NCBI RefSeq assembly: GCF_021545845.1
Contig: NZ_CP088923.1
Location: 2,604,001-2,668,000, forward strand
Reading direction: 5' to 3'
Source: Rhodanobacter thiooxydans
Lineage (GTDB): Bacteria > Pseudomonadota > Gammaproteobacteria > Xanthomonadales > Rhodanobacteraceae
DNA: 64,000 nucleotides
Shown here: positions 9,199-19,669 of the stretch, one piece after another
How positions within the stretch are numbered: position 1 is the stretch's first letter
Layout of the letters: every line of letters begins with the position of its first letter
Translations under genes and position numbers: made by a program
The notes under the pieces: generated by a model
Told to the model about the DNA's origin: nothing
Database searches by the model: none
What the model saw: the letters and a program-made list of their open reading frames with translations, nothing else

Positions 9199-10748
9199 AT
9201 CCCATGTGGCCTGACTTTCTCGACACCGAATGCGTGCCCTTGCCCTCCAACGTGGCGGCCTGCCGCGTACAGGTCGATGCCGCTCGCTGGTGCGAGGCCG
9301 CGGATGCGATGCGCGAGGCAGGTGCGGACCTGCTGTCGCTGTGGGGCAGCGATGATCGTGATCGCGACCAGTGCCTGCGCGTGCACGCGGCCTACCTGCT
9401 GCGCGATCGGCTGGTCGTGGTGGAGCACGCGATGCCCGCCGACCAGGCCATCTACCCCTCGCTGGCCACACGCTTTCCAGTGGCCGGGCGGCTGCAGCGC
9501 GCAACCTACGATCTGCTCGGCATCCGCGCCGACGCCGGCGATACACGGCCGTGGTTGCGCCACGGCGGCTGGCCGGAAGGTGTGTTCCCATTGCGTCGCG
9601 ACGTCGCGGCGACCCAGACCTGGCCAGTGACCAGCTCGCCGTATCCATTCATCCCGGTCAGCGGTGACGGCGTGCACGAGATGACCGCCGGTCCGGTGCA
9701 TGCCGGCACCATCGAGCCGGGGCGTTTCCAGCTGGCCGTGGTAGGCGAAAAGGTGCTGCGCCTGGAGGTTCGCCTCGGTTACACGCACAAGGGCATCGCC
9801 AAGCGCTTCGAGGCACTGGCCCAGCGCGACGCCCACCGCCTGGCCGCCCATATCTGCGGCGATTCGACGGTGGCTTTCAGCTGGGCGTATTGCGCCGCGC
9901 TGGAATCGATCACCGCCAGCACACCCTCGCCGCGCGCCCTCGTCCTGCGTGGGTTGGCGCTCGAACGCGAACGCATCGCCAATCATCTGGGCGATCTTGG
10001 CGGACTGGCCAACGATGTCGGCTTTGCCTTCGGCCAGACCCAGTTTTCGAGCCTGAAAGAGCAGCTTTTGCGGCACAACGCGGAGCTGTTCGGCCAACGC
10101 TACCTGTTTGATTTTGTGGTACCCGGCGGCGTCGCCAGCGACCTGCCGGCACGCGCGCTGCCGGGCATGCTCGACGAGATCGCGGCACTGGAACACGCGG
10201 TAGGCGAGCTGCGCGGAATCTACGCTCGCCACGAAGGCCTGCAGGATCGTTTCCTTGGTGCCGGCCGCTTGACCCCCGCCCAGGCTGCTGCATTGGGAGC
10301 GATAGGCCTGGCCGGACGTGCTTCCGGCGTCGCCCGCGACCTGCGCGTGGACCAGCCATGGTCGCCGTACGATCATTCGTCGCCGGCACTGGCCACCAGC
10401 ACCGAAGGTGATGTGGCGGCGCGCGTGCAGGTACGCTTCGAGGAGACGCTGCAATCACTGCGGCTGTGCCGGCAATGGCTGCAGGCGCTGCCAGCCGGTG
10501 AGCTGGCCTGCGACGTGCCGGTGGCGCCCGCCGGCCAGCTCGGCATCGGCCTGATCGAAGGCTGGCGCGGCCCGGTCATGCTGGCGCTGGAAACCGGCCC
10601 CGCCGGTGGCATCCGGCGCTGCCGCGCGCATGATCCCTCGTGGCAGAACTGGCCGCTGCTCGAAGTCGCCATTCTGGGCAACATCGTGGCGGACTTCCCG
10701 CTGATCAACAAATCCTTCAACCTTTCCTACAGCGGGCACGACGGGTAA
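9195..10748 (+). CDS. HyfG/HycE-like large subunit lacking [NiFe] ligand cysteines (Ehr-like)
   Basis: Fusion of a NuoC-like 30-kDa domain (residues ~20-145, with ATYDLLGIRADAGDTRPW and PEGVFPLRRD) and a NuoD/hydrogenase large-subunit domain (~165-517), 517 residues, as in HycE/HyfG. In true group 4 hydrogenases the active site uses RxCGxC near the start of the large domain and DPCxxC at the C-terminus. Here the first reads HICGDS (Cys221 kept, second Cys replaced by Ser224). The last reads NLSYSGHDG (the two cysteines replaced by Ser511 and Gly514). Three of four Ni-Fe ligands are absent, so hydrogen chemistry is very unlikely. Start ATG 9195 overlaps the F-like stop; a longer upstream frame is rejected. 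Confidence 0.9.
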   Translation: MNPMWPDFLDTECVPLPSNVAACRVQVDAARWCEAADAMREAGADLLSLWGSDDRDRDQCLRVHAAYLLRDRLVVVEHAMPADQAIYPSLATRFPVAGRLQRATYDLLGIRADAGDTRPWLRHGGWPEGVFPLRRDVAATQTWPVTSSPYPFIPVSGDGVHEMTAGPVHAGTIEPGRFQLAVVGEKVLRLEVRLGYTHKGIAKRFEALAQRDAHRLAAHICGDSTVAFSWAYCAALESITASTPSPRALVLRGLALERERIANHLGDLGGLANDVGFAFGQTQFSSLKEQLLRHNAELFGQRYLFDFVVPGGVASDLPARALPGMLDEIAALEHAVGELRGIYARHEGLQDRFLGAGRLTPAQAAALGAIGLAGRASGVARDLRVDQPWSPYDHSSPALATSTEGDVAARVQVRFEETLQSLRLCRQWLQALPAGELACDVPVAPAGQLGIGLIEGWRGPVMLALETGPAGGIRRCRAHDPSWQNWPLLEVAILGNIVADFPLINKSFNLSYSGHDG

Positions 10749-10754
10749 GCGCGC

Positions 10755-11267
10755 ATGTTCGATATCCTTTCACGCATTCGTCGAACCGGCCGCCTGAGCG
10801 AGCCGTATCCGGTGCCGGATACCGACGAGACGGCGTCCACTGCAATCCAGCGTGAGCTGCACGCGGTGTTCGGGCGCGCCTTGTGCATTCGCCATGTCGA
10901 CGCCGGCTCCTGCAATGGTTGCGAGCTCGAAATCCACGCGCTGAGCAACGCCTACTACAACCTGGAAGGCGCCGGCATCCGGTTTGTGGCCAGTCCGCGC
11001 CATGCCGACCTGCTGCTGGTCACCGGACCGGTCTCGGTCAATATGGAAGACGCACTCAGGCAAACCTATGAAGCGATGCCCGATCCCAAGTGGGTGCTCG
11101 CCGTGGGGGACTGCGCGGCCTGCGGCGGCCTGTTCGGCGCCAACTATGCGACCCGCGGACCGGTCAGTGCCATCATTCCGGTGGATGCCGTGGTCGCCGG
11201 CTGCCCGCCCACGCCACTGGCGATCATGCGGGGCCTGCTGCAGATAACCAGCAAGCGGCCTGCATAA
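10755..11267 (+). CDS. HyfI/NuoB-like small subunit with intact [4Fe-4S] ligands
   Basis: NuoB/HycG/HyfI family, 170 residues, the last gene of the operon, 6 bp after the large subunit. All four cysteines for the proximal (N2-type) cluster are present: Cys53 and Cys56 in SCNGCELE, Cys120 in GDCAACGG, Cys150 in GCPPTP. Thus electron transfer to the junction of the two peripheral subunits is kept while the [NiFe] site is gone, which resembles complex I logic more than hydrogenase. No HyfH-type two-cluster ferredoxin subunit follows, so the electron source is unknown. Confidence 0.9.
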   Translation: MFDILSRIRRTGRLSEPYPVPDTDETASTAIQRELHAVFGRALCIRHVDAGSCNGCELEIHALSNAYYNLEGAGIRFVASPRHADLLLVTGPVSVNMEDALRQTYEAMPDPKWVLAVGDCAACGGLFGANYATRGPVSAIIPVDAVVAGCPPTPLAIMRGLLQITSKRPA

Positions 11268-11379
11268 CTTCTCCGCGCTACCCGGGCAGCGGCCTCATGT
11301 GTGACTGGTGAGCGCGAAGATGTTCTGCTCGTGCGCTGGAAACAGCCAGCTGGCTTCGCTCGTCCGCAGGGCTGGCGCA

Positions 11380-12045
11380 TCAATCCTTCAGCGGCTGTAC
11401 GTCGATCACCGGCGCGTCGCCGATCACGTCGGCACCCTTCGGTGGCACGAAGTTGAAGGTGTCCGGCGCAATCGGCACGTTGCGCTGCCAGCCGGAGAAG
11501 CGGATCTCGGTGGTGGAACCGAGCTGGTCGCGGAAGCTCATGCGGGCCAAGCCGTTCGCGTCGAAGCCGAGGTCGGCATAGTCGAACTGCGGATCCTTCG
11601 CCGTGGAACTGAGCCGCAGCCAGAGCAGGCCGTCGTGCTCGCCCCGCTCGGCCACCTTGAAGTCGCGGTCCATCTGCTTGAGGTCGGTCAGCACGGTGAG
11701 CGGGCTGTGCGCCTCCTCGCTCGACTGGATACGCACGGTGACCTGCTCCAGTTCCGGGTCGTACATCCACACCCGGCTGCCGTCGGCGACGATGGTCTGC
11801 TTGTACGGCGCGGTGGTGTCCCAGCGAAACTGGCGCGGCGCCTGCAGCGCCAGCGTGCCGGAGCTGTTCTTGCGGGTGTGGCCATTGAGGTCAGTCAGGG
11901 TCTGGCTGAAGTGGCCGGTGAGCGAATGCAGGCCGGTGGCGAACGCATCCAGCCGTGAGCGCGCCGGGCCGGTGGCGGCCTGGGCCACGGCGTTCAGCGA
12001 CAGCGTCAGCACGACGGCAGACAGGGCAAGGATGAAGCGTTTCAT
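11380..12045 (-). CDS. lolA: Outer-membrane lipoprotein carrier protein LolA
   Basis: Periplasmic chaperone that carries lipoproteins from LolCDE to LolB at the outer membrane. 221 residues with a clear signal peptide (MKRFILALSAVVLTLSLNAVAQA). The mature part has the LolA fold signature, e.g. LTGHFSQTLTD and the PRQFRWDTTAPYKQTIVADG segment. It is downstream of ftsK, separated by a composite repeat at 12105-12174. Its usual downstream partner rarA has been displaced by the Ehr-like module. Confidence 0.95.
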   Translation of the reverse strand: MKRFILALSAVVLTLSLNAVAQAATGPARSRLDAFATGLHSLTGHFSQTLTDLNGHTRKNSSGTLALQAPRQFRWDTTAPYKQTIVADGSRVWMYDPELEQVTVRIQSSEEAHSPLTVLTDLKQMDRDFKVAERGEHDGLLWLRLSSTAKDPQFDYADLGFDANGLARMSFRDQLGSTTEIRFSGWQRNVPIAPDTFNFVPPKGADVIGDAPVIDVQPLKD

Positions 12046-12104
12046 CAGATTCCCGGAAGGTGGTGATGTGTCGCAATTGTGGATAGCGCTGGCTTAACCG
12101 AACC

Positions 12105-12174
12105 GTAGGAGCCCGCTGGCGGGCGATGCTCTTCGGTGCATCGAAAGGCATTGCCCGCCAGCGGGCTCCTACGG
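12105..12174. repeat. Composite inverted repeat, family A (ftsK-lolA gap)
   Basis: Arms GTAGGAGCCCGCTGGCGGGC and its complement facing each other, joined by a ~25-bp spacer without GAATCCC heptamers. Each arm is itself palindromic (GCCCGCCAGCGGGC). It fills most of the gap between ftsK and lolA. Confidence 0.75.
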
Positions 12175-12184
12175 GTTTTTCATT

Positions 12185-14509
12185 TCAATTCTTTGGTGGC
12201 GGCGGCGCCAGCACTTCGCGGTTGCCGTTGTGCTGCGGGGCGCTGACCACGCCATCCTGCTCCATCTGCTCCACCAGCCGCGCGGCGCGGTTGTAGCCGA
12301 TACGCAGGTGCCGCTGCACGCCGGAAATCGAGGCGCGCCGCGTCTGCGTGACCACCGCCACGGCCTTGTCGTACAGCTGGGCGTCGGCGTCGCCGCCCTC
12401 CTCGCCGTCCTGCGGCAGCCCGGCGTCGTTGATGAACTTGCCGTCGGCGGTGGCCTGCACTTCCTCCAGCACTCCCTCGACGTAGTTCGGCGCGCCCTGC
12501 GATTTCAGCCAGCCGACCACATGGTGCACTTCATGATCGTCGACGAAGGCGCCGTGCACACGTTCCGGGGTGGCGGTGCCCGGCGGCAGGTACAGCATGT
12601 CGCCGTAGCCGAGCAGCGTCTCCGCCCCGGACTGATCAAGAATCGTGCGCGAGTCGATCTTGCTGGAAACCTGGAACGCGATACGGGTGGGGATGTTCGC
12701 CTTGATCAGGCCGGTGATCACGTCTACCGACGGGCGCTGGGTGGCCAGGATCAGGTGCACGCCGGCGGCGCGCGCCTTCTGCGCCAGGCGGGCGATCAGT
12801 TCCTCCACCTTCTTGCCGACGATCATCATCATGTCGGCGAACTCGTCGATGAAGACCACGATGTACGGCAGCGGCTCCAGCGGCTCGGCGGCGAGGTTCG
12901 GCATCTCCGGGTTCGGCCGGAACAGCGGGTCCAGCAGCGGCTGGCCGGCGTTCTCGGCGTCCTTCACCTTCTTGTTGAAGCCAGCCAGGTTGCGCACGCC
13001 CACCGCAGCCATCAGCTTGTAGCGGCGCTCCATCTCGGCCACGCACCAGCGCAACGCGTTGGCGGCTTCCTTCATGTCGGTGACCACCGGAGCCAGCAGG
13101 TGCGGGATGCCCTCGTACACCGAGAGCTCCAGCATCTTCGGGTCGATCATGATCATCCGCACGTCTTTCGGGCTGGCCTTGTACAGCAGCGAAAGCACCA
13201 TGGCGTTGACCGCCACCGACTTGCCGGAACCGGTGGTGCCGGCCACCAGCAGATGCGGCATCTTGCTCAGGTCGACCACTACCGGCTTGCCGCCGATGTC
13301 CTTGCCCAGCGCCAGCGACAGCGGCGACTTGGTCTGGTCGTACTTGTCCGAGCGCAGGATTTCGGAAAGGTAGACGATCTGCTTGTTGGTATTGGGAATC
13401 TCCAGGCCGATCACGCTCTTGCCGGGGATCACGTCGACCACGCGCACGCTGACCACCGACAGGCCGCGCGCGATGTCCTTGTCCAGGCTGGACACCTGCG
13501 AGCCGCGGATGCCCGGCGCCGGCTCCATCTCGAAGCGGGTGATCACCGGGCCCGGATAGGCGCCGACCACCTTCACGTCGATCTTGAAGTCCTTCAGCTT
13601 GAATTCGACCTGGCGCGAGAGCACCTCCAGGGTTTCCTCCGAGTAACCCGGCCCCTGCGGCGGCGCCTCGTCCAGCAGCGACAGCGGCGGCAGCTCGCCC
13701 GGCGCAGCGGCGCCGGTGAACAGCGGGATCTGGGTTTCCAGCCGGGCCCGCTCGCTCCTGGTCACCGGCGCCGGCGGCGCCTCGATGCGCACCGGCTCGC
13801 GCTTGGCCTGGCGCACCGCGTCGGCCTTCTTGACCACCTCGCGCTCGGTGCGCGCCTGCCGCGCGGCCAGCGCCTGCGGCGCCTCGTGCAGCTTGCCCTT
13901 GAGCCAGTCGAACAGCTTCAGCACGCCGTGCCCGATCCAGTCCATCACCTTGAACCAGGACAGCCCGGTAGCCAGGGTCACCGCGATCAGGAACAGCGCC
14001 AGCAACAGCAGCGGCGCGCCCTTGTCGCCGAACGCGCTGAGCAGGGCACTGCCCACCCACACGCCGATGATCCCACCCACGCCCTGCGGCAGTACCGGCG
14101 TGTCGTGGAAATTGAGGTACAGCAGCGCCGGCCCGGTGATGAAGAAGAACACGAAGCCGATCAGGCGCAGCGCCGGCTCCCACGGGTGCACCGCCTGCTC
14201 GCCGCGCTGGCGCAGCACCTGCACGCCCAGCAACAGCAGCAGCAGCGGGAAGCAATAGGCCACCAGGCCGAAGATCCAGCGCAGCAGGTCGGCGATGTAC
14301 GCCCCCACCGTGCCGCCGAAATTGCGCGCGTGCTCCAGCTGACCGGCGTTGGTCCAGCTGGGGTCGTGCGGGTTGTAGCTGAACAGGCACACCAGCAGGT
14401 ACAGCGCCAGCGGCAGCAGCAGCAGGGCCCCGGCTTCACGCAGCCGGCGCTTCAGTTCCTCGCTGAGGCCTTGCCTGGGTTGTTGCTTGATGTTCGTGCT
14501 GCGCGCCAC
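12185..14509 (-). CDS. ftsK: DNA translocase FtsK
   Basis: Septum-located DNA pump that clears chromosome ends and activates XerCD at dif. 774 residues from a GTG at 14509, with GAGAGG upstream; the longer frame reaching 14764 would overlap ald and is rejected. Four N-terminal transmembrane helices (~residues 20-190) are followed by a short Pro/Arg/Glu-rich linker. The motor domain shows Walker [15 protein letters not shown] and Walker [15 protein letters not shown]. The C-terminal gamma domain has [27 protein letters not shown] (winged helix reading KOPS). The short linker is typical of this group. Confidence 0.96.
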   Translation of the reverse strand: MARSTNIKQQPRQGLSEELKRRLREAGALLLLPLALYLLVCLFSYNPHDPSWTNAGQLEHARNFGGTVGAYIADLLRWIFGLVAYCFPLLLLLLGVQVLRQRGEQAVHPWEPALRLIGFVFFFITGPALLYLNFHDTPVLPQGVGGIIGVWVGSALLSAFGDKGAPLLLLALFLIAVTLATGLSWFKVMDWIGHGVLKLFDWLKGKLHEAPQALAARQARTEREVVKKADAVRQAKREPVRIEAPPAPVTRSERARLETQIPLFTGAAAPGELPPLSLLDEAPPQGPGYSEETLEVLSRQVEFKLKDFKIDVKVVGAYPGPVITRFEMEPAPGIRGSQVSSLDKDIARGLSVVSVRVVDVIPGKSVIGLEIPNTNKQIVYLSEILRSDKYDQTKSPLSLALGKDIGGKPVVVDLSKMPHLLVAGTTGSGKSVAVNAMVLSLLYKASPKDVRMIMIDPKMLELSVYEGIPHLLAPVVTDMKEAANALRWCVAEMERRYKLMAAVGVRNLAGFNKKVKDAENAGQPLLDPLFRPNPEMPNLAAEPLEPLPYIVVFIDEFADMMMIVGKKVEELIARLAQKARAAGVHLILATQRPSVDVITGLIKANIPTRIAFQVSSKIDSRTILDQSGAETLLGYGDMLYLPPGTATPERVHGAFVDDHEVHHVVGWLKSQGAPNYVEGVLEEVQATADGKFINDAGLPQDGEEGGDADAQLYDKAVAVVTQTRRASISGVQRHLRIGYNRAARLVEQMEQDGVVSAPQHNGNREVLAPPPPKN

Positions 14510-14538
14510 TCCGGGTGCCCCTCTCTTGCTTGCCAAGG

Positions 14539-15603
14539 TCAGAGCATACCTTGCAGCGCGGGATGCACCAGCTTGCCGCCGTCGACATTGATGCCACTGC
14601 TCAGCGGGGCGAACTGGCGCCACCCGCTGCCCGCGGCCAGCCGCTGCACGTACGGCAGGATCGCGGCGGAGATCGCCAGCGAGGAAGTCTGCGGCACCGC
14701 CCCCGGCATGTTGGTCACGCCGAAGTGGGTGACGCCGTGCACGTCGTAGGTGGGGTTCTCCCAAGTGGTCGGCTTCGAGGTCTCGAAGCAGCCGCCCTGG
14801 TCGATGGCGATGTCCACCAGCACGCTACCCGGCTCCATCGTCCTCACCATCGCCTCGGTGACCACGTGCGGCGCCCGTGCGCTGGGGATCAGCACCGCGC
14901 CGACCACCACGTCGGCATCGCGTACCTCCTCGGCCACCGACGACTCGTAGGCATACAGCGCGGTGACGTTCGACCCCAGTGCCATCATCCCGGCCAGGCG
15001 GTCGTGGCGCTTGTCGAACACCACCACGTTGGCGCCGGCGGCGGCCGCCAGCGCCGCGGCATTGCCGCCGGCGGCGCCGGCACCGAGCACCACCACCTTG
15101 CCGCGCGGGGTGGAGGCCATGCCGCCGAGCAGCTTGCCCTTGCCGCCCTGCGGGCGATGCAGCAGCGTGGTGCCGAGCTGGATGGCGATGCGGCCGGCGA
15201 TCACCGACATCGGCAACAGCAGCGGCAACATGCCGTTCTCGGTCACCGACTCGAACGCCACCGCGGTGAGGCCGATGTCGAGCAGGCGCCGGGTCAGCGC
15301 GGGCTCGGCGGCCAGGTGCAGGTAGCAGAACAGCAGGTGGCGCTGCTGCAGCAGGGCCAGGTCGCCGGCGATCGGCTCCTTCACCTTGACGATCAGCTCG
15401 CCGGCCTCGTACAGCGCGGCGGCGTCCGCCACCACCGTGATGCCTTCGCGGGCATACGCCTCATCGACAAAGCCGCTGTTCAGGCCGGCACCGGACTGGA
15501 TGAACACCTCGTGGCCGCGGTGCACCAGGTCGGCGGCGGCGGCCGGAATGAGCGCGACGCGCCCTTCCATCGTCTTGGTTTCGCAGGGAATGCCGATGCG
15601 CAT
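14539..15603 (-). CDS. ald: Alanine dehydrogenase
   Basis: NAD-dependent oxidative deamination of L-alanine to pyruvate and ammonium. 354 residues. The N-terminal domain has [20 protein letters not shown] and the substrate-lysine region IVKVKEPI; the Rossmann domain has [19 protein letters not shown]. It starts 29 bp upstream of ftsK on the same strand. In E. coli this position (between trxB and ftsK) is held by lrp; here no lrp is present in the window, although ald is often found next to lrp-type regulators. Confidence 0.93.
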   Translation of the reverse strand: MRIGIPCETKTMEGRVALIPAAAADLVHRGHEVFIQSGAGLNSGFVDEAYAREGITVVADAAALYEAGELIVKVKEPIAGDLALLQQRHLLFCYLHLAAEPALTRRLLDIGLTAVAFESVTENGMLPLLLPMSVIAGRIAIQLGTTLLHRPQGGKGKLLGGMASTPRGKVVVLGAGAAGGNAAALAAAAGANVVVFDKRHDRLAGMMALGSNVTALYAYESSVAEEVRDADVVVGAVLIPSARAPHVVTEAMVRTMEPGSVLVDIAIDQGGCFETSKPTTWENPTYDVHGVTHFGVTNMPGAVPQTSSLAISAAILPYVQRLAAGSGWRQFAPLSSGINVDGGKLVHPALQGML

Positions 15604-15629
15604 GGAGAAGGAATCCGGTGGAAGGTTGA

Positions 15630-16775
<1,146 letters not shown>

Positions 16776-16782
16776 TCTATCT

Positions 16783-16874
16783 GTAGGAGCCCGCTCGCGG
16801 GCGATGCTCTTGGCCCTTGTGATCCCGAGCCTCGAATCCCGACCAGAAGCATCGCCCGCGAGCGGGCTCCTACA
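16783..16874. repeat. Composite inverted repeat, family A (after trxB)
   Basis: Two opposing arms (GTAGGAGCCCGCTCGCGGGC and its complement) separated by a ~40-bp spacer. The spacer holds one degenerate GAATCCC unit. It sits between trxB and the next same-strand gene. Confidence 0.75.
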
Positions 16875-16883
16875 AGCCATGCC

Positions 16884-18014
16884 ATGCACATCCGCTTCCA
16901 CGCTGCGATCGCCGAATTGCCTGCCGCGGAATGGGATGCCTTGCGTGGCGACGCGAATCCGTTTGTGTCGCATGCGTTTCTCGCGGCGCTGGAAGACACC
17001 GGCTGCATCCGCCCCGATTGGGGCTGGCAGGCGCACCATCTGGGCCTGTACGACAACGGTCGGCTGGTCGCCGCCGCGCCGCTGTACCTGAAGGGCAACT
17101 CGCACGGCGAGTTCGTGTTCGACTGGAGCTGGGCGCGCGCCTGGGAACACGCCGGTGGCGCGTACTACCCGAAACTGCTTTGCGGCGTGCCCTACTCGCC
17201 GGTGCCCGGCCCGCGTCTGCTGGCCGGCACGCCCGCGCTGCAACGCGCGCTGGTCGAGGCGATGCGTGGCGAGGCCGGGCGGCTGGGGCTGTCGTCGGTA
17301 CACGCGAATTTCCTGCCGAACGCCGAACTCTCCGCCTTCGGCCACGACTGGCTGGCCCGCTCCGACGTGCAGTTCCACTGGCACAACCGCGGTTACCGCC
17401 ACTTCCCCGACTTCCTCGCCGCGCTCAGCCACAAGAAGCGCAAGAACATCCTGCGCGAACGCCGCCAGGTGGCGGCGAGCGGGCTGGCCATCGAGTGGCG
17501 CGGCGGCGACACGCTGGACGACGACGAGTGGCGGCAGGTGCACGCGCTGTACGAAGCCACTTTTGACGCCAAGGGCAACCATGCGGCACTGACCGTGGCG
17601 TTCTTCCGGCGGCTCGGCGAACTGGGCGCGACTGCGCAGGTCGCGCTGGCGCGCCATGGCGACGCCAGCGTGGCGATGGCGTTGTTCGTGCAGGGCGACA
17701 ACGTGTTGTACGGCCGCTATTGGGGGACGTCGGTGGACGTGCCTGGCCTGCATTTCGAGCTGTGCTACTACCGCGGCATCGAGTACGCGATCGCGCACCG
17801 GCTCGATCGCTTCGAACCGGGTGCGCAGGGCGAGCACAAGCTGGCACGCGGCTTCCTGCCGGCGCGCACGCACTCGCGCCACTACCTGGCGAACCCGGAT
17901 TTCCGCACCGCGGTGGCGGCCGCGCTTGCCAGCGAGGCCGAAGCGGTCGACGCTTATGCTGCCGAGCTGTGGGATCACAGCCCCTATGCCGATCACGGCC
18001 AGGTCGAACGATGA
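16884..18014 (+). CDS. FemX/COG3146-type GNAT family protein
   Basis: 376 residues of the DUF482/COG3146 'peptidogalycan biosynthesis' family, related to Fem aminoacyl transferases with an acetyltransferase fold. Recognisable segments: ALEDTGCIRPDWGWQAHHLGLYD, HGEFVFDWSWARAWEHAGGAYYPKLL, FLAALSHKKRKNILRERRQV, FEPGAQGEHKLARGF. The substrate is not established. The aat gene overlaps its stop codon (ATGA), so it is probably co-translated with aat, and the pairing with an aminoacyl-transferase fits a tRNA-dependent theme, although this is only suggestive. Confidence 0.8.
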   Translation: MHIRFHAAIAELPAAEWDALRGDANPFVSHAFLAALEDTGCIRPDWGWQAHHLGLYDNGRLVAAAPLYLKGNSHGEFVFDWSWARAWEHAGGAYYPKLLCGVPYSPVPGPRLLAGTPALQRALVEAMRGEAGRLGLSSVHANFLPNAELSAFGHDWLARSDVQFHWHNRGYRHFPDFLAALSHKKRKNILRERRQVAASGLAIEWRGGDTLDDDEWRQVHALYEATFDAKGNHAALTVAFFRRLGELGATAQVALARHGDASVAMALFVQGDNVLYGRYWGTSVDVPGLHFELCYYRGIEYAIAHRLDRFEPGAQGEHKLARGFLPARTHSRHYLANPDFRTAVAAALASEAEAVDAYAAELWDHSPYADHGQVER

Positions 18015-18739
18015 ACCGGCTGCCGCTGCTGGATCCCGAAGCCTGGGACCGCTTTCCCGACCCGCGCCAGGCACTGGCCGAGCCGAACGGCCTGCTCGCG
18101 TTCGGCGGCGACCTGGCGCCGCGGCGGCTGCTGGCAGCGTACAGCCTCGGCATCTTCCCGTGGTTCAGCGCGCACGAGCCGATCCTGTGGTGGTCGCCTG
18201 ACCCGCGCTGTGTGTTCCATACGGAAACCCTGCGGATCAACCGCAGCCTGCGCCGCCAGCTCAGGGGCAAGCCATGGCGGCTCAGCGTGGACCACGCGTT
18301 CGAGCAGGTCCTCCGCGCCTGCGCCGCGCCACGCACCAGCGACTCCGGCACCTGGCTGGTGCCGGCGATGATCGACGCCTACCTGCAGTTGCACCGGCTC
18401 GGCCATGCGCACAGCGTCGAGGTGTGGGACGGCGAGCGGCTGGTCGGCGGCATCTACGGCGTGGCCATCGGCCGGCTGTTCTGCGGCGAGTCGATGTTCA
18501 GCGCCGAGAGCGGCGGCTCCAAGCTCGCCCTGGTCGCCTTGGCGCGGCTGCTGCACGAGATGGATTTCCCGCTGCTCGACGCCCAGGTCGCCAACCCCCA
18601 CACGCTGGGTCTGGGCGCCGTCGAGATGCCGCGTGCGGAGTTCCTGCGCCGGGTTGCGCAGCTCGGCCGGAAGCCCGGTCTGGTCGGCAGCTGGGCCGCC
18701 TTCTCGCCGCGGCTGATCCAGCCCGGCGCTGGCGACTGA
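18011..18739 (+). CDS. aat: Leucyl/phenylalanyl-tRNA-protein transferase
   Basis: Adds Leu or Phe to proteins with N-terminal Arg/Lys, marking them for ClpAP (N-end rule). 242 residues from ATG 18011. Family blocks are visible: GLLAFGGDLAPRRLLAAYSLGIFPWF, PILWWSPDPRCVF, TWLVPAMIDAYLQLHRLGHAHSVE, IGRLFCGESMFS and the C-terminal LLDAQVANPHTLGLGA. Co-located with trxB as in E. coli (aat-cydCD-trxB). It ends 22 bp from the convergent HD-GYP gene. Confidence 0.96.
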   Translation: MNRLPLLDPEAWDRFPDPRQALAEPNGLLAFGGDLAPRRLLAAYSLGIFPWFSAHEPILWWSPDPRCVFHTETLRINRSLRRQLRGKPWRLSVDHAFEQVLRACAAPRTSDSGTWLVPAMIDAYLQLHRLGHAHSVEVWDGERLVGGIYGVAIGRLFCGESMFSAESGGSKLALVALARLLHEMDFPLLDAQVANPHTLGLGAVEMPRAEFLRRVAQLGRKPGLVGSWAAFSPRLIQPGAGD

Positions 18740-18761
18740 CTCCAGGGCCGTTCAGCGGCTC

Positions 18762-19562
18762 TCAGGCGGCGAGCGCCTTGAGGTCGTCGTAGTTTTCCAG
18801 GAACAGCTCCACCAAGTCCGGATCGAGCTGGCTGCCGGCGGTGGTGCGCAGGTACTCCAGCACGTCCGCTTCCAGCCACGACTGCTTGTACACGCGCTCG
18901 GTGATCAGCGCATCCCACACGTCGACCACGCTGACGATGCGCGCCGCCAGCGGGATGTCCTCACCGGCGAGGCCCTGCGGATAACCACCGCCGTCCCAGC
19001 GCTCGTGGTGGCTGTAGGGGATCTCACTGGCGCCGCGCAGGAAATCCACCCGCTGCAGCAGTTCGTGGCCGAGCCGCGGGTGCTGGCGTATCACCGCCAG
19101 CTCCTCGTCGTCGAGCTTGCCCGGCTTGATCAGCACCGCATCCGGCAGGGCCAGCTTGCCGATGTCGTGCAGCAACGCACCGAAACTCAGGTTGCGCAGC
19201 GCCTCGCCATACACGCCGGCCAGCCTGGCCAGGCCGGTGGCCATGCGCATCACCCGGTCGGAATGGTCGCCGGTCTCGCGGTGGCGGATGGCTATCGCCG
19301 ACACCAGCACGCGCAGTGCCTGGGTATGCCCGTCCAGCAGATTGCGGTTGGCGGTCTGCAGGCAGCGCAGATCGCAGCTGATCATCCAGTACAGCAGCGC
19401 GCCGGTGCACGTCACGAGCACCCAGCCCTTGATGCTCTGCAGCGAGGTCAGTTCGACCGGATCGTGCACCAGGGCAGCCAACGCATGATCGGACAGCCAG
19501 ATCCACAGCGCGGACAGCAGCACGTAGAGCAGAGCCGTACGAGACTGCGGGCTGGTTCTCAT
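18762..19562 (-). CDS. Membrane-anchored HD-GYP domain phosphodiesterase
   Basis: 266 residues. Two N-terminal hydrophobic segments (~10-30 and ~40-62) are followed by a full HD-GYP domain. Metal/catalytic motifs are kept: HRETGDHSDRV, LLHDIGKLALPD, HPRLGHELL, and HHERWDGGGYPQGL (GYP present), then SVVDVWDALITERVYK. The family hydrolyses cyclic di-GMP, so this is predicted to be an active phosphodiesterase sensing through its membrane segment. No linked diguanylate cyclase is near. Confidence 0.88.
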   Translation of the reverse strand: MRTSPQSRTALLYVLLSALWIWLSDHALAALVHDPVELTSLQSIKGWVLVTCTGALLYWMISCDLRCLQTANRNLLDGHTQALRVLVSAIAIRHRETGDHSDRVMRMATGLARLAGVYGEALRNLSFGALLHDIGKLALPDAVLIKPGKLDDEELAVIRQHPRLGHELLQRVDFLRGASEIPYSHHERWDGGGYPQGLAGEDIPLAARIVSVVDVWDALITERVYKQSWLEADVLEYLRTTAGSQLDPDLVELFLENYDDLKALAA

Positions 19563-19669
19563 GAAGGCTCCCCGGCGTGATCACCCTGCCCGCGACTTGC
19601 GCGCCACACCTCTTGCGGGCAGGCGGAAGTATAAATCAGCGCCTAGTGCGAGACGATATGGCCCAGGCC

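Noticed and set aside
4105..11267. Annotation as active hydrogenase-4 or formate hydrogenlyase
   Set aside because: Large subunit lacks three of four [NiFe] ligand cysteines; no formate dehydrogenase or hyp genes.
12230..14749. Long plus-strand open frame (839 codons) opposite ftsK
   Set aside because: Shadow of ftsK caused by GC-rich third positions; His/Arg/Gln-rich translation with no family features.
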